Shown here in pieces: positions 1 through 13,055 of a stretch of DNA of 64,000 nt; position 1 is the stretch's first letter; each line of letters begins with the position of its first letter. Below the pieces are notes generated by a model that was given only the letters and a program-made list of their open reading frames with translations, searched no databases and was not told the DNA's origin. A program made the translations under genes and the position numbers. The DNA is from Phorcus lineatus (Eukaryota > Mollusca > Gastropoda > Trochida > Trochidae): contig OV121097.1 in NCBI GenBank assembly GCA_921293015.1, positions 16,615,924 through 16,679,923 on the forward strand, written 5' to 3'.

Positions 1-3000
1 ACTTTACTGGACACTAAATCTCTGCACAACTTTCTGCATCGAGATGATTCACTATAAAAAAATATCGTTTTAGATATTTAGGTTAATAGTTAGAAAAATA
101 ACTACGCAACGTAAAGTAAGGGGAAAGTTCCAAAATCATTGAAAAGAATATTTTTTTCTTTTGTTAGTCTTTCATTCGGTCGTTTAACCAATAAATATTA
201 TTTCGTTAAAAGAAACATTTATTTAATACCGTTTAAAGTCATGTTTTAAAGCTATGAACGTTCTAAACCAGACGTTTTTTTAACAGTTTGAACAAATTTA
301 ATTGAAGAACATGTCAAAATCAAATGACTGGCATTTCATGTGACATGTTATTTTTAACTCTCCGCCCGATCAACAGTTATTATAGGGTCTTCTTATAAGC
401 GAACGGTCTATCAATTTTTGCCTGGTCTGGCAGGCCGCCAGAGAACATCAGGTCATTGTTCGATACATAGGCTATTTTGCCCATTTTTAAGTCGAAAAGC
501 TCTTGCAAATTCAGATATCAGATCCAATTTAAATCAAAATACCTTTGTTATCATCAAGATGTTAAAATTCTAACAATTATTTGAAATACAAGATTATACA
601 TTTCAATACGTATAACTTAGGGGTGTACAACTTAGATTTCTCGCATCAAAACAAGTGGCACAGCAACAAAAACACGACTATTGTATCGTAATTGATAGTT
701 AATTATCGATTCACGTAGTGTATATCTTGAATTTTATCCAGTGTGTTTCAGGCCCGTAGGGTAAAAAAACAACTTTTTTGCTCTTTATTTCAATGTTTGT
801 GTGAAAAATAGAATATCATATGTTTCATGCGCCATCTGACAATAGGCACTAATGACTTTGTGAGTGACGTGAACATTAACTGCCTGTATTTGGTCTCTAC
901 GACGTTGTAAGCGGGACTTTTTCTTAAATAAACATAGCAATTTAAATCCCTAATTTCAGCCCCCCCCCTCGAAATTGGTGCTACGGGCCTGTGTATAATT
1001 ACATATCTTACCAACTGTGTTCATCAACTAAAGGTATTATATTACGCAAGTGCGGCTTGAGGAGGAGTACATGCATACAATCAAACTTCACATCAGTTAA
1101 TTAATGTAAACCATTATTCTCCTAGTGATAAATCATAATTAGGTGATGTCATAAAATAATAATCATTTAAAATTGATTGCCAAGACGACACAAAAGTATG
1201 GTGTTGAAAGATTGTCTACAAAGTAATCATGCTTTTCCAAATGCGTCGGAAACGCTCATATTCCATTGTTATACCAATTACTAAACAATGAACATGTACT
1301 TTGAAAAAATAATACTTTTCAGTTTTGTAAAAATTTGTTATGCTACGAAATTGATTAAGTATTTTGAACTATTGAAATCGGCCCTCGAAAAGTTAATATG
1401 CGTTGACTACTTCACAACATCTGAGGGGCTCGAAAAGAGTTCGGACATTTTCTTACAATAAACACGGGTATATTTTAGAGAATGACGTATTCACGAAATT
1501 TTTTTGGGATAATGGTCAGATAAGAATTAATTGCAAATGATATTTGTTCTATTACAGAGAGAAAAGAAGAAAATTAGTTTATTGAAGTGTCACACTTTGC
1601 ATTTAGACATATATTATACAATTATCACATCAAATTAAAAAGCAAAGTCCAGCCTACATAGGCTTACGAAACACGATATAACATAAAATAATCCTTTTAA
1701 ATAAATAGTATTACTAAAACATCTGTAAAACAAGAGCGCACACACGCGTGCACTCACATAAACACATTATTATATACCAATATATTACATCAGTAAAATA
1801 GGTATAACGGGGTATAAAACATTATTGGAGAAGTTTACGCTTATACATTTTGTATAGAGTGGCGGCAAGAGATTGGGAAAATAGGTCATTTAACATTATA
1901 TAAGTTAGCTTATCAAACGGTGACATGGACAGAAAAGTTACAATTGTTGCTATTTGCCTTAGGGGTCCAAAAACACCGTACGCGAGTTACTGAGAACTTT
2001 TACAAAAGGTGACGGCATGCCCAAGCTCCGCGCATTGAGGTGGACTCAACTCAACACTATCCGGAAAGCTTGCACAGCGTTGCATGGAGCTTGGATCAGG
2101 GAGGTCTTGTTGTTGTCAAATACCGATCATCTTCGGAAATCATCGGCAGACTTCGTTAAACTTCCAAATATGGTCAATGCGAAATCGTGTACAGATGTAT
2201 TTCGGAACATTGCAATCATAACCATGCAACTCATGTAAAACTCCAGATGCAAAAGTCTGTTTCCAAAGGGTGATTTTACAACTCTTCATTTTTCATTCAC
2301 CAATTGTTAAACGTAATTTGTAGCATTGCTAAATGTGTATATCCCTCGTATTTGAAATACAAAAATGAGTTTCGACTTTAACATTTCTAAAATTACATTT
2401 AAACTTTGTAAAGTTGAGAACAGAAAGTTGAGTTTTACAGGAATGAAATGTTAGGTTTGCAGACTTGGACTTGTCTTTTCGAGAATTGCATGGTTGAGAA
2501 CAACATGTTACAACTTGCGAATTACGAGTTTACAGGATTTCATTTTTGGCACACATCCCCTTCCATACCTCAGTGGGGAGAGAATATCTTCTATAAGCAT
2601 AACCATCTCAAACTCTATATCAATGCTGAACACTTTTGATAACGGCCCAGAGCTAATGGGACCCAATACTGAGTAGTAAAATGGAGGAGATTATCAACAA
2701 ACGACGCCAGGGCAAGTCAAGGAGAATAAAATCAAATAAAAATAGTTGAGCAGTGGCTTGGCATCTTAAAAATAGTGTTATGCAGCATGTACATTTGTTT
2801 TGAGTCTGACCTTGTGGTACCTCTTGGTATCCTGTTTGAAGGATTTTATACAAGATTTTATACATGAAAAGATTTTAGAGTTTGCACCTTTAGAAGAGAT
2901 GGTAATGAACTGTGATAGCACAACAAATACAATTAAAAAATATGGAAAAATAAAAGAATGTTTTTAGAGCCAACATCTAGCAAGTTCTACCATGTCGGCT

Positions 3001-3644
3001 CTTTGCTGGTAGCTTTTGCTGATTGGCATTCTTTTTACAAAAGATCTGAGCATGCATAGACCTGTAAACAAAATTTATATGATGGTTCAACTGCAGTACA
3101 TGAATAACTTAAATGTCAAGGCATTTTATTTTCTGAATTCCACCATAGAATATTTGATGCAATGATGAAACCTGTGTTTATATGGCTAAGAATGAAACTT
3201 CTTCATTTTCTTACAATGTTTAATTGCTATTTAGTCAGTAAAACTATTACAAATTCTGAAACATGCAATTTTTTTCCCTTAGACTATAGAGGAAACGCAG
3301 TGTGAACAATTAACAAAACATGTTATCTTGCGCAATACTGATTGTGGGAAATTAATACCCGTGAAATGAGACTTCTAAGCATATACCGTAAGAATAGATT
3401 ACCTTTTGTTTATATGTGAGCTAATGCTACCCACTTTACCTCTTTTGACCAACAACCTCAGTCGATTAATGAAGCCAAGACTGATAAAAAGTACGTTGAA
3501 ATAGGCATTATTTGCATTTATTAGTGTTAATCTTTTCATTCATGATAATTAACTTTTATTGTATAACACAAATGAACATGTATGTATTCTTATTCAGCAG
3601 CACTTTAGATCAGATTGATAACACTAAATATTATCTTAGTAATC

Positions 3645-3756
3645 AGGGGCTGTATTTTCGAAGCTCACTTAGTGCTAAGGTAGTCGTAAGTACCATACAT
3701 TACCATTGGCTTAAGACCATCTAAACACTAAGAGAGCTTCGAAAATACGGGTCCTG
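3645..3756. repeat. Fold-back (MITE-like) element
   Basis: Two arms of about 33 bases are imperfect inverted copies of each other. The left arm (about 3646-3678) contains GTATTTTCGAAGCTC then TTAGTGCTAA. The right arm (about 3724-3756) reads the same on the opposite strand. Only about 45 bases separate them. A diverged relative of the centre (GTAAGTACCATA then TTGGCTTA) lies at about 33550-33595. No coding capacity; a short non-autonomous DNA transposon is likely. Confidence 0.6.
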
Positions 3757-4706
3757 GATGATAAAGCTACTAGTTAAATTAGCATCTACCGTATTCGACA
3801 TAATAAGCCTCCTCTCCCTATAAGCGTCCCCTAACCACATTTAGAACTGAAAAAAATAACAATACCTTTCTTTTAAGATAAAACAAAGCAGTCACAACAT
3901 GATTCTTTAATCCATCAGTCAGGGAGCTTTATTTTTGTTTGTCGAAACGGCAGAATTTGTTCTTCGATAATTTTAGAATTTATTGGAAAGCCATTTTATA
4001 AAGCGCCCTGTCTTTAAAAAATTTTTTATTGTCCATGGCACTTAATGGCATTTATTATGGCAAGAATCTAAATAAAAGCAAGATAAATAAGTTAGCATTT
4101 CCCAAACTTGATATTTTTGTTCTTATAAAGATAACAATTTACCTTTGTGTATAACTTAAATGTACATCTATGTATAAATAGACAGTCACATTTCCTTTTG
4201 TTGATATGTGAACCGTTGTGAGCCAGTTTAACTTCCACTTGCAATCAATCATCTAGGATGGCTCGGAAGAAAGCAAGGTTGGCAAAGCTAGCAGTGCCCT
4301 AAACTTAGTGTTGTGTGGAGGGGTGTGTATTTTAGCTATTTCGGTGACAGGTCAACGGGGAACGGAGTTTGCTATTGGAAGCAGGAGTATTATTTTTTTT
4401 ATCTGGGTCACTTTCTGAATGTTTCTGAATGCTTTCATCATGTATTATTTCATTTTCATATTATTTGTTTTTTGGTTCTCGCTTTGTTTGGCTATATTTA
4501 TGATGTGATGGTTTAATTTGATTTTAATATAGGTAATAAAACTTGTGTGAGGAAAATTTTCTTGATATATATCTATCATCCAAAACTCTGTCCCACAGGA
4601 GATATCGGTTGTGTAAGATCAAGTGATATCTCCTAGGGAGTGATATCTCCTAGAATTATCATTTTGGCAGTAGATTTTGAACAATGCCCCTCTGTCGTCA
4701 AGTATA

Positions 4707-4794
4707 TGACATCACAGTTGTTTTACATCAAGTAATGACATCACAATGCTATGATGTCATAAACACTACGACGTCACAGTGCTATGACATCACC
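4707..4794. repeat. Cluster of TGACATCA / TGACGTCA-like octamers
   Basis: Within 88 bases there are direct copies of TGACATCAC at 4707, 4736 and about 4785, one ACGTCAC at about 4771 and an inverted TGATGTCA at about 4752. The octamers resemble CREB/ATF sites, but the cluster is far from any promoter I can see and may be a degenerate tandem repeat. Confidence 0.4.
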
Positions 4795-4880
4795 GCACTT
4801 GGAGTCTTAGGGCAGCACAGTGTTCAGTAATGTTCATTTGTCAGTTAAATATAATGAAAAATGATTTTGGATGCTAAATA

Positions 4881-5026
4881 GAATCTCACCCTCGTGTCTT
4901 CTGATATCAAATATATCCACACTTGTTGATAAAAGTAAAAATATCCTTGGCCAGCCTCGGATAATTGTAACTTTCATCAACTCATGTTGATATATTTTGA
5001 TATCAGAAGACACTTGGGTGAGATTC
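4881..5026. repeat. Fold-back element with about 50-bp arms
   Basis: The left arm (4881-4930, starting GAATCTCACC) and the right arm (4976-5026, ending GGTGAGATTC) are inverted copies with a few mismatches. Both contain CTTCTGATATCAA or its complement. The spacer is about 45 bases and there is no ORF. This is the architecture of a fold-back or MITE-type transposon. Confidence 0.7.
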
Positions 5027-5870
5027 TCTATATATCAAAACAAGACATTTGGCTTCATAAATACCAAGGTAATGTGGATACAGATACAGTGATCTAGCAA
5101 GATGCCAGATAATTACTTGCATAATCTTGCATTACAACCACAAATTTCAACATTAAGATCTTCTCATACATGTGCTTCATATAGCAATCAATATGATCCA
5201 TAATTGAATATTGGGTTTGTCCTTAACTCTTATAATTGACTAAAGAGGAGGTGAGGGGGGGGTTCTACCATCAGAACACAGGTAAAACACAGGCGGGAGA
5301 TTCAACATTTATAGTTATGTTAGGGGGTCGTTAAAACGTCTTCAGCAGACAATTTTCTTGATTAAAATTCCATAGGTCAATTGTAAAGAGTGAAATCATT
5401 AATCTTGGGTGACCATGGATCAAGAGAAAGAGAATGACTTATTAAAATCATAAAACCAAACCAGTCCTTAATCAAGCATATCACAAGTTTCCGAATACAA
5501 TTATATGAATTATTTTCAATGATTTTTTTATTTCACAGCTTCTTTTTTACGCTGTTTTTCATATTATGATTTGGTTGTAATTATATCTTAACTGTTGATC
5601 TTAATAACAATAAATTTTTAACAATTGTTCAAAAGGATTTCAAGCAGATTAATTTTTTAATGTCACCTGTTTTTGTGCTTTATGAATTAAATATATGTCA
5701 AGATAAACTCTCCTATCACTAACATTCGTCAGTCATTGCATGATTTAACTTTGTTTATGCATTTAACATGTGCTCACCAGAATGCCTTTCAGCTTCCTTG
5801 TTTGAGCGTTGCGTTTTTTCTTCAATTAAATCATGCTGTCCTTTTTTCTTTCCTCATGCATCATACAAAT

Positions 5871-6043
5871 TAAGGGTCAAGGGAAAAACTATAGCCGTCT
5901 AGAGGAGAGTACGTTTAAAATACTAGAGGTAACTATCCTCAATAGTCCAACCAGAGTTTTCATTTATTTACATACATTCTGTCTTTTTTTTTCCTCCACG
6001 CCTTCTAATTGTTAAGGGTCAAGGAAAAAACTATAGCCGTCTA
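5871..6043. repeat. Direct repeat of 31 bases, two copies 142 bases apart
   Basis: The segment TAAGGGTCAAGG followed by AAAAACTATAGCCGTCTA occurs at 5871-5901 and 6013-6043 with one mismatch. T-rich sequence precedes both copies, so the duplicated unit may be larger and diverged. No gene is visible around it. Confidence 0.6.
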
Positions 6044-8251
6044 ATACAGGACTGCTCTAGTTATGGGACCTTTCAGGGAGGCGGCCAGGTGAGCTGAATT
6101 GGCTGCAAATACGTAGCCCTAGTTTCATATCTTTGAAGCCTTTGTTTCGTATCTTTTGAACAAGGGCTGAGAATATCGGTTTGACCGTCCTTCCTTCCCG
6201 GAAAATGATGGGGCTTACGTTTTTCGCAGCCATAAGCATTCCTAGATCCTTTGTTTCCTAGATTTTGGTTTCTTTTTAGCGTGTGTTGGTGAAGTCTCTT
6301 TTTTTTTCCTAGGTCGCACAATATTTCCGAATTTTTTGTTGATTCCCTCAGTTCCTTTATGTTATTTATTTTCAGTGAAAGCAGTAGCAGAGATGAGTGT
6401 CCCAGATAAAAACTATTTATCACAAATTGTTTGACAATATTTGCTGTGGGTGGAACTGGGGTGAGGGTTTAAGGATAAAAAGTCATTTTCATGCCCCTCC
6501 AGCGTTTGCAGATTAAAATATATTTTTGCATAAAACATATCGTCAATATTTTTTATTTCAGGAATTGATAATTTTGTCATTGCATAAATGGTCGATACAA
6601 AACAAAGTAACCTGTTATTGTTGTTTGATCTTTCTAATTCCACCGCCTGCGAAAACTACGTTTGTTGTGTTAGTGTCTTGCATAAAGCTTGTCCAACTCA
6701 TCTTTGCTATTTGCATAATTTCAGTCGAGTTGACCTCAGGATGTCTTTCACTGCATGAGAATCAGGCATAAGGCCCTATCTCTCTATAACTGACAATCGC
6801 CTCATTATAAGGCTAATTGTCAAGCACTCTATTCAGGCTCATTTACCAAAGCAATTCTCTTTGAAAATGACATTTCTTGTAATAGATCTTTAGAATAATT
6901 AATAAAAAATGATTTCATTGCTAGGTAGCTTGTCAAATTGAGATACATTCTATTGAAAGATGCAATTAAGGTCTGAAAGTTCAAATAAAACTGAAAATGA
7001 CATTAATTATGTAATATTATTAATTCAATGTAATTTTCATGATAAAATTTTGTTGTTTAGAGTAAGTGAGTCTTAATATATTAATTAAAAACATTTTTTG
7101 AGTAAATTGGTAAGTTTTTTATTTATTAACTTGTGCTATGACTTTTAAAATATTGTAATGAGGATAAAGGCATTTTTTTTACTTCCAATAGTTTCTTCAT
7201 TCTTTCATCTTTGGGCATTTGATCTTGATTACACTTGAAAATCTTTTTGCACCCTTGAAATCATTTGAATTCTCATCCACAAACTTCTTTTTTCTGACAT
7301 TTTGGGGAATGGTGTTATTTGATAAATGATCTTATCATGTGCATGTTGATATCTAAACAAAAAGGTGGAATATAAGTTTATTGTGCATGAATGATAAAAA
7401 ATGATGAAAATCTATGCAGATACATATTTCAGTGATGCACTTGGCATGTATACAGTTTAGTAACGTGTTATGTAATGAAAATACATGTTTTGGGCCCTAT
7501 TGATTTCAAAAGCAGTTGTTAAGAAACATGCATGATCTGCAGCATGTCCTTTTCAAATGTAACATTTAAATTCTTAATGAAAATCTATGCATGTGAAATT
7601 TTGAATGGTTACAAGTCAACAACAAACGGTCCTGCACATTTGGTCTGCATGATATCGAATACTGCGTCATATTCACGTTGTATTGACGCAGCAATAAATT
7701 CCCTGTACAGCACTATTTCTTGAAAATGAAATCCCAAAAAAAATTTCAAAATGACAAGGCGGAAATCGAGTAGGCGAGATCAATACAAATTTTATACCTG
7801 CAAACCGTGAAGTCAAATTAACAATATCAAATTACAAATCAGTTATGAATAAGTTATTTATATGTTGTTAAACTTTTTCATATCACTCACTAGAATGAAG
7901 TTGTGTGATAACATTAAGGCGATATTTTAATGATCAATCACTTAAATATATTAATGACAAAGGGTCCATCAAGTAGTATCTGTCATTACTGAAGAACTCT
8001 CATGAAGGTGATATTAGGCTAGGTGATTTAAGATCTTCAAGATCGTTGAACACATTCTACATATCCTCAAATGGACACACCATCTCCAATCAACTTCAAG
8101 GTAAAAATTACCTATTTTGTATTTCCGCTCTAAATCCAGTTCCGCCCGTACTTATCTTAGAACTTCCCCTAAGCCAATTAAACTAATGAACCCGACTGCC
8201 ACTAGGTAATAATAAAACTCATTTTATCACTATGTAACTGATTTCTTTCAG

Positions 8252-11032
8252 GGAGGAAGACGAAAGGCTCAGCCGTACCAGCCGTACAACCGCAAGGAAC
8301 GGTCTTTGGAACACTCCTATCAGCTTTCAAGATGGACGCCGTTCTTGAAGGATATCTTAGAGGTAATATATATCTAAAGCAATGAATCCAAATGACGAAA
8401 TTAGTTATTGTGAAAATACACAGTTAGACAGTATCTGAAATATATAATAGTATAAGCATATCAGAATTTAATTCTTCTTCATTATAAAGGAGAAAACTTA
8501 TGCTTAAAAAAGTTAGACAAAATTAGTTTTCCATTGAGAAAATCTTGCTTTCTTTATGTGTGTCACATTTACATGCCCTAAAACATGATCTGAGAGGTAA
8601 GATATTGTAAAATAGACAGATGTAAGAGATACAGTTTTATGAGGAAGGACTTTGCATTGTGTAGTTTAATCAGCATTAAGAATGGAAATAAACCTTAGTA
8701 ATTAATTACATCAATAAGTGGAATTTGATCAACCTTTTAATCAACTTTGATACCCGATAAAATTGGAGAACAGTGATAAAGTGAAATTTCCACAATGTGT
8801 GTTATCTAGTATCAACAAGAACAATGTTTTGATTGAAGGATTCGCTTTGTTCCAGGATGCAATTGATGAGAAATTGGATGGGAAACATTTTCCTTTCCTG
8901 TCGAGTGGCGTGTCGAGGTCAGCCATGTCTGGAGCTCGCAGGTAGGGTAACTTAGCAACGTAGCGAGGTGTTTAACTTACAAGACTTCCAACTTAACAAG
9001 GTGTTTAACTTACAAGACTTCTAACTTAACAAGGCGTTTAACTGAGTTTCATGTCAACTTGCCATAGTTTTTATACTTGTAATTATTAGTTTGACCAAAT
9101 CGTTGAACGCCTTGGTAAGTTTAACATGATGTCAAATTTGTCGCCTTGCCAAGTTAAACAAGGTGCAAGATGTTTGACTCAGCATGAGTTAGCAAACTGT
9201 TTAACTTAGCAACACACTAACTTAGCAAGATGTTTAACTGAGTTTGCAAGGTGTGAACTTGCCAAGGGTTTTTGTACCAGTGTTTACTAGTTTGACCAAA
9301 TGGTTAGAGCCTTGATATGCTGCAGTGAACAATAACTCACTCAGCACCTTGAGAAGTTTGATATAGTTCAAAATGCATTATTTGCCTTGCTAAGTCATAC
9401 ACCTTGCAAGGAGTTGGACTTGGCATGGTTATGAGGAGGTTAACTTGGTAAGGGTTAAACTAGCTAGGTCTTCAATTTGGCATTCAGTTGATCTTAGCAA
9501 GGCACTAACGAGTTCATCTATCTTTACTGAACAGAGACAAAAGTTCTTGAGTTTGAAGAATATAAGAAAATCAAACTCTTGTTTCAGTGGATCGAGTGCC
9601 CGCTATGGACACTGGCACAACCCTGGGGGACAATCGAGCGCACGAAGTGGACCGCGACTGATGGTCTTCATCATGGGCGGGATGACGTACTCCGAGATGA
9701 GGTGTGCGTACGAGGTGACCCACGCATCCCGTAACTGGGAGGTGCTCATGGGTAAGTAAGATTTAACTAAAGAGTTCTTTTGTTATTTATTGGTGCCACA
9801 GCTTCTAGATGGGGATGGTCAGATGTTAGGGTAGGTATTTTTTTTATCGGTGCAACAGCAATTAGAATGTGATCGGCAGATATTAGGGTAGGTATTTGTT
9901 GTTTTTAATGGTAAAACAGCAGCTAGATGGGGATGGGCAGATGTTCTAATTCAAATTGTTTATTCTCTTTACACTCACTACCAAGAGAATATGAATGTAT
10001 AGAAGGGAGTTTCCTTAAATACAATGTGAAGGTAGTTGTGGTAGGTATTTGTTGTGTTTATTGGTGCCACAGCAGCTAGATTGGGATGGGCAGATGTTAG
10101 TGTAGGTATTTGTTGTTTTAATCGGAGCTAGATTGTGATGGGCATTTATGTGACATAGGAACACAGGAACTCAATATTGTAAGTAAAACATGAGTAAAAA
10201 GCAGATTAACACACTTACACCCTCTATACAGTAGAGTGAAGGGGTAAGTGCAGCAATAATGCCATAATGCCGATCTCGACCGGTTTCCAGTTTGGGTCGA
10301 GATGTTCGCTAAGAATTCGGTGACATTCAAATAAAGCTCCCGTACCTCTCAAATATACTTTTCCACACAAAGTCAGACTTGTTTCAAGCACATGTCATCC
10401 TTAGGATAACTTTATTTTGCTACATATTTGCCATTTGCCATTTGCCATTTGCTTCGCACTCAGGTAAAAGATAAGGCGCAATCATAATCTTTCAAGAGGT
10501 ATTTCCATTTAAAAAAATAATGCTTCTACTCTCTCCAATAACACGTGTCTCAAGGGTACAGTGTAGATTTTACAAAAGAATTTCCCTGGAGGTTATAAGA
10601 GGATAACATTTGCCAAACATTAATAAAAAGGTTGTTCTATGATTTCTTGGTTAGCGCGTTCGGCTTCGGATCAGTAGGTCCGTGGTTCGAATCCCGCCAG
10701 GGGCTCAGCAACTTTGTCTGCAGTAGAGAACTGTTCTACACGCAGTCAGGTTTGGGTTTACACTGAAATTCAGCGCAGTACCACCCATGGTTCGCTAGTT
10801 CCAGCCGATGCTCGTAGGTTTCACCGCAATACATAGCCACAATAGTGTTGCGGGCTTTCTCCCTGCAATAATACTAGCGGCCGGGGTATAAGTGAAATAA
10901 TCTTGAAAGCGGCGTTAAACACCAACTCACCTCACCTCTATGATTTCTAAAAGTCATTTTTAATTTTCAGGAGCGACAAGCATTCTCACTCCAGAGAGTT
11001 TCCTTGGTGATCTGAGGGCCCTTAGCAACTGA
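8252..11032 (+). CDS. STXBP1: Syntaxin-binding protein of the Munc18/Unc-18 family, 3' part (four exons)
   Basis: SM proteins clasp syntaxin and SNARE bundles to drive vesicle fusion; this type serves regulated exocytosis in neurons. The coding exons are 8252-8362, 8856-8941, 9588-9751 and 10971-11032; phases join without a break and encode the last 140 residues. Diagnostic stretches are [46 protein letters not shown] and NWEVLMG, the conserved domain-3 tail of STXBP1/2 and fly Rop; the end [10 protein letters not shown] resembles the fly protein. The preceding exon would end in phase 0 and lies upstream, probably outside the window. The introns carry a degenerate repeat, a minisatellite and a SINE. 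Family identity is very secure; assignment to STXBP1 rather than another paralogue rests on invertebrates usually having a single gene. Confidence 0.93.
8946..9480. repeat. Degenerate TTAACTTRRCAAG-type repeat in an STXBP intron
   Basis: Motifs such as AGGTGTTTAACTTACAAGACTT and variants (TTAACTTAGCAA, AACTTAACAAGG) recur many times, with irregular spacing, through the intron between exons 8856-8941 and 9588-9751. The clearest pair is near 8970-9050. It looks like an old minisatellite that has decayed. Confidence 0.55.
9775..10145. repeat. Minisatellite of about 70-bp units in an STXBP intron
   Basis: About five diverged units share TTGGTGCCACAGCAGCTAG, GATGGGGATGGGCAGATG and TAGGGTAGGTATTTGTTG. 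A single-copy stretch (about 9950-10040) interrupts the array. It starts about 25 bases downstream of the exon that ends at 9751. Confidence 0.75.
10648..10936 (+). mobile_element. tRNA-derived SINE with 12-bp target-site duplication
   Basis: The 5' part is tRNA-like: TTAGCGCGTTCGGCTTC resembles an A-box/anticodon arm and GGTTCGAATCCC is a B box. It is followed by a body and the tail GGCGTTAAACACC plus CTCACCTCACC. The 12-base direct repeat TCTATGATTTCT flanks it at 10636-10647 and 10937-10948. A second family member lies on the minus strand near 19850-20133; compared with that copy, the first dozen or so bases of the tRNA head are missing here. It sits in the last STXBP intron, 22 bases before the last exon. 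Confidence 0.9.
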
Positions 11033-13055
11033 ATCACATGACCAGATTGACCAATCAGCAAGCTTGAAAATGGGACCACTTGCCATTTATAGTCTTTTTT
11101 TCTAGAGCCATGGCAACATACACCTTTATCTTCACCAATGTTGTGTACTTTGGAATACTCACCATTAGCAGTTGCTGCCTCATCACATACACCTGGCCAT
11201 GTTGGTTAAAGGAATATTTCCGTTTGCTAAACAAAAAATTCCGTTTGAAACATGAAGTGTCATACAATTGTAATGTTTGATGGATAGTGAAATGTATCCT
11301 AATGACAAGTTTTGTCATTTCCAGGGACATAATTAGAGTGGCTACTGCCTGCTTTAAGCAATTGGTTGCTCTATAGAGGTATATTGAATATAAATGAAAC
11401 GTAAAATCGGTCGGGAGGACTTTACAGTGATCGGCTCTAGAATGAGGCTGCTCTACGGAGGTGGCCGCTTATACAAGTTTGAATGTTTAAGGTTTCGTTT
11501 AGGATGTCATTTCTGTATCAAAAATACCTGACGGAACAGTTTGCCCAATATCAAGTTAAATACCATATATACAATATGCAAAAAATATCATAATGTTATG
11601 AAAAGATGTTATAGCACTGGTTTGAATTTAGAAATTGAAATAGGTTCTCTCTATATATATCTACTGCTGAGCAACAGTTCTCCATAAAATAAATTCCTCG
11701 AACAAATGAATTTTAGAGTTAAAGAATTATATGAGATAAACTCTCTGAAAGTCATGAGATAAAATTATCAATCAATTAAATTTCAATTGTTTTGAATACA
11801 ATTTTGAACAGTTGATCGGACTAAATTAGTTAAATTAAAGAATATTTTTCAAGTTGTTGAGCCATAGTTCAAACTGTTTTGTTTCCATGATGGATATTTT
11901 ATTTTGTTACCATTATAGAGATAGCAAGTTCATATATAGATATGATATTGTAATAATCCCAGTCAAGTCAATTTCATAATGCATTATAGACTTTCTATAC
12001 ATTCCTTACAGTGATTTGATGTGTAGTTTGTAGTATATGCCTAATATATTTGTGTATATTTGACCAATGTAGAGATGCGTAGTTTAAATATCATAGTTAC
12101 AGTGATAAACATTTTAAAACATATGACGTTAGTGAAGCATCTGACAATGAATCTTGATAAATTAAATGACAAAATCTCTAGAATGAGTTTTAGTTTTTTG
12201 CCATAACTGCATGAGATTGTGGTCAGCTCCTAATCAGCGCATGAAATAACCTTGAGAAGTAGCCAGCCTAAATATTTTGTCAACTTAATGGCAACATAAA
12301 AGAAAAACCCAGTCCTAAATTTAGCTGGCAGACTGGTCATATTTCCTACAGTGTAATATAATCAACAAAATAAGGTAATCATCTTGAAATTCAGGATGGT
12401 CCTTGAATTTTGGGACCGGTTCTCAACTTTGTTGAGCATGTTATACCTCATTAAGCATTACAATACTTATAATAAACGTTGCTAGCATAGGAAGATTCGA
12501 GCAATATTCCATTTATTGCTGTATGATTTGAATGAATATGTTCACTGTATATTCTCGATGTGCAATATTTTGTCTGTGATGGAATTTTCAGGTTTGACCT
12601 GCAGACATGCGATGTTAGTTGTTATCAGTATTGAGACTCTAGATGTAATCCGTTATCCTTGCAGATTTGTTTATGCATATTCTACCATTATTTATAGAAT
12701 TTTCACGTATATCCTTGTGTTTTTAAGTCTTCTTTAAATTATCCAAAGATATCATTGTATATTAATTATGAATGTTATGTTTGGCAGTGATCAAAATGTG
12801 CATGGCGGAATTATGTTTTACTATCCACAATGTACAGTAAGTAATTGACAGACAAGACGTTTTAGTTATCAATTTGTCTGACCCAACTTCATAGGACTGA
12901 ATTACAAAAATTCTAAGCTCATTTCATTTTGTTAGATATGCAAAACCTTCCTTGTGTGCAAGATTAATAAGTTGCAGGATAATTTTTTGCAAGGAATTGT
13001 TCCACTCTTATGCATGTTTTACTTGTACATAATAAACAGGCTATGTAGAGTGTAA
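11033..13055 (+). other. Possible long 3'UTR of the STXBP gene with polyadenylation signals
   Basis: AATAAA occurs after the stop codon at about 11690, about 12471 and 13031-13036. The last is followed by a GT/T-rich stretch (GTGTAATTGTGTCTAG), as expected of a cleavage site. Nothing else is recognisable in this interval. Which signal is used cannot be told from sequence alone. Confidence 0.4.

Larger units (their letters stand above)
1..8251. other. Non-coding DNA upstream of the first visible STXBP exon
   Basis: AT-rich sequence in which I find no exon with a protein I recognise and no long open frame. The Munc18 family is about 590 residues and only the last 140 are encoded here, so this stretch is probably one long intron of that gene. 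It contains the fold-back elements, CRE-like cluster and direct repeat listed separately. A more GC-rich patch at about 2010-2240 is open on the + strand for 73 codons but resembles nothing I know. Confidence 0.5.

Noticed and set aside
6077..6088. A 12-base microexon (TTTCAG / GTGAGC bracketed, GGAGGCGGCCAG)
   Set aside because: Splice-like ends occur by chance and nothing ties it to the STXBP gene.
6073..6423. A 116-codon minus-strand frame
   Set aside because: Low-complexity, no recognisable motif and no splice or promoter context; not called.
9445..9587. Extending the STXBP exon upstream to an in-frame ATG at 9445
   Set aside because: This part lies in the degenerate intron repeat; the acceptor TTTCAG at 9587 and homology start the exon at 9588.
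10650..10720. A tRNA gene
   Set aside because: The B box is good, but the acceptor end is truncated and the segment continues into a SINE body flanked by a 12-bp target duplication.
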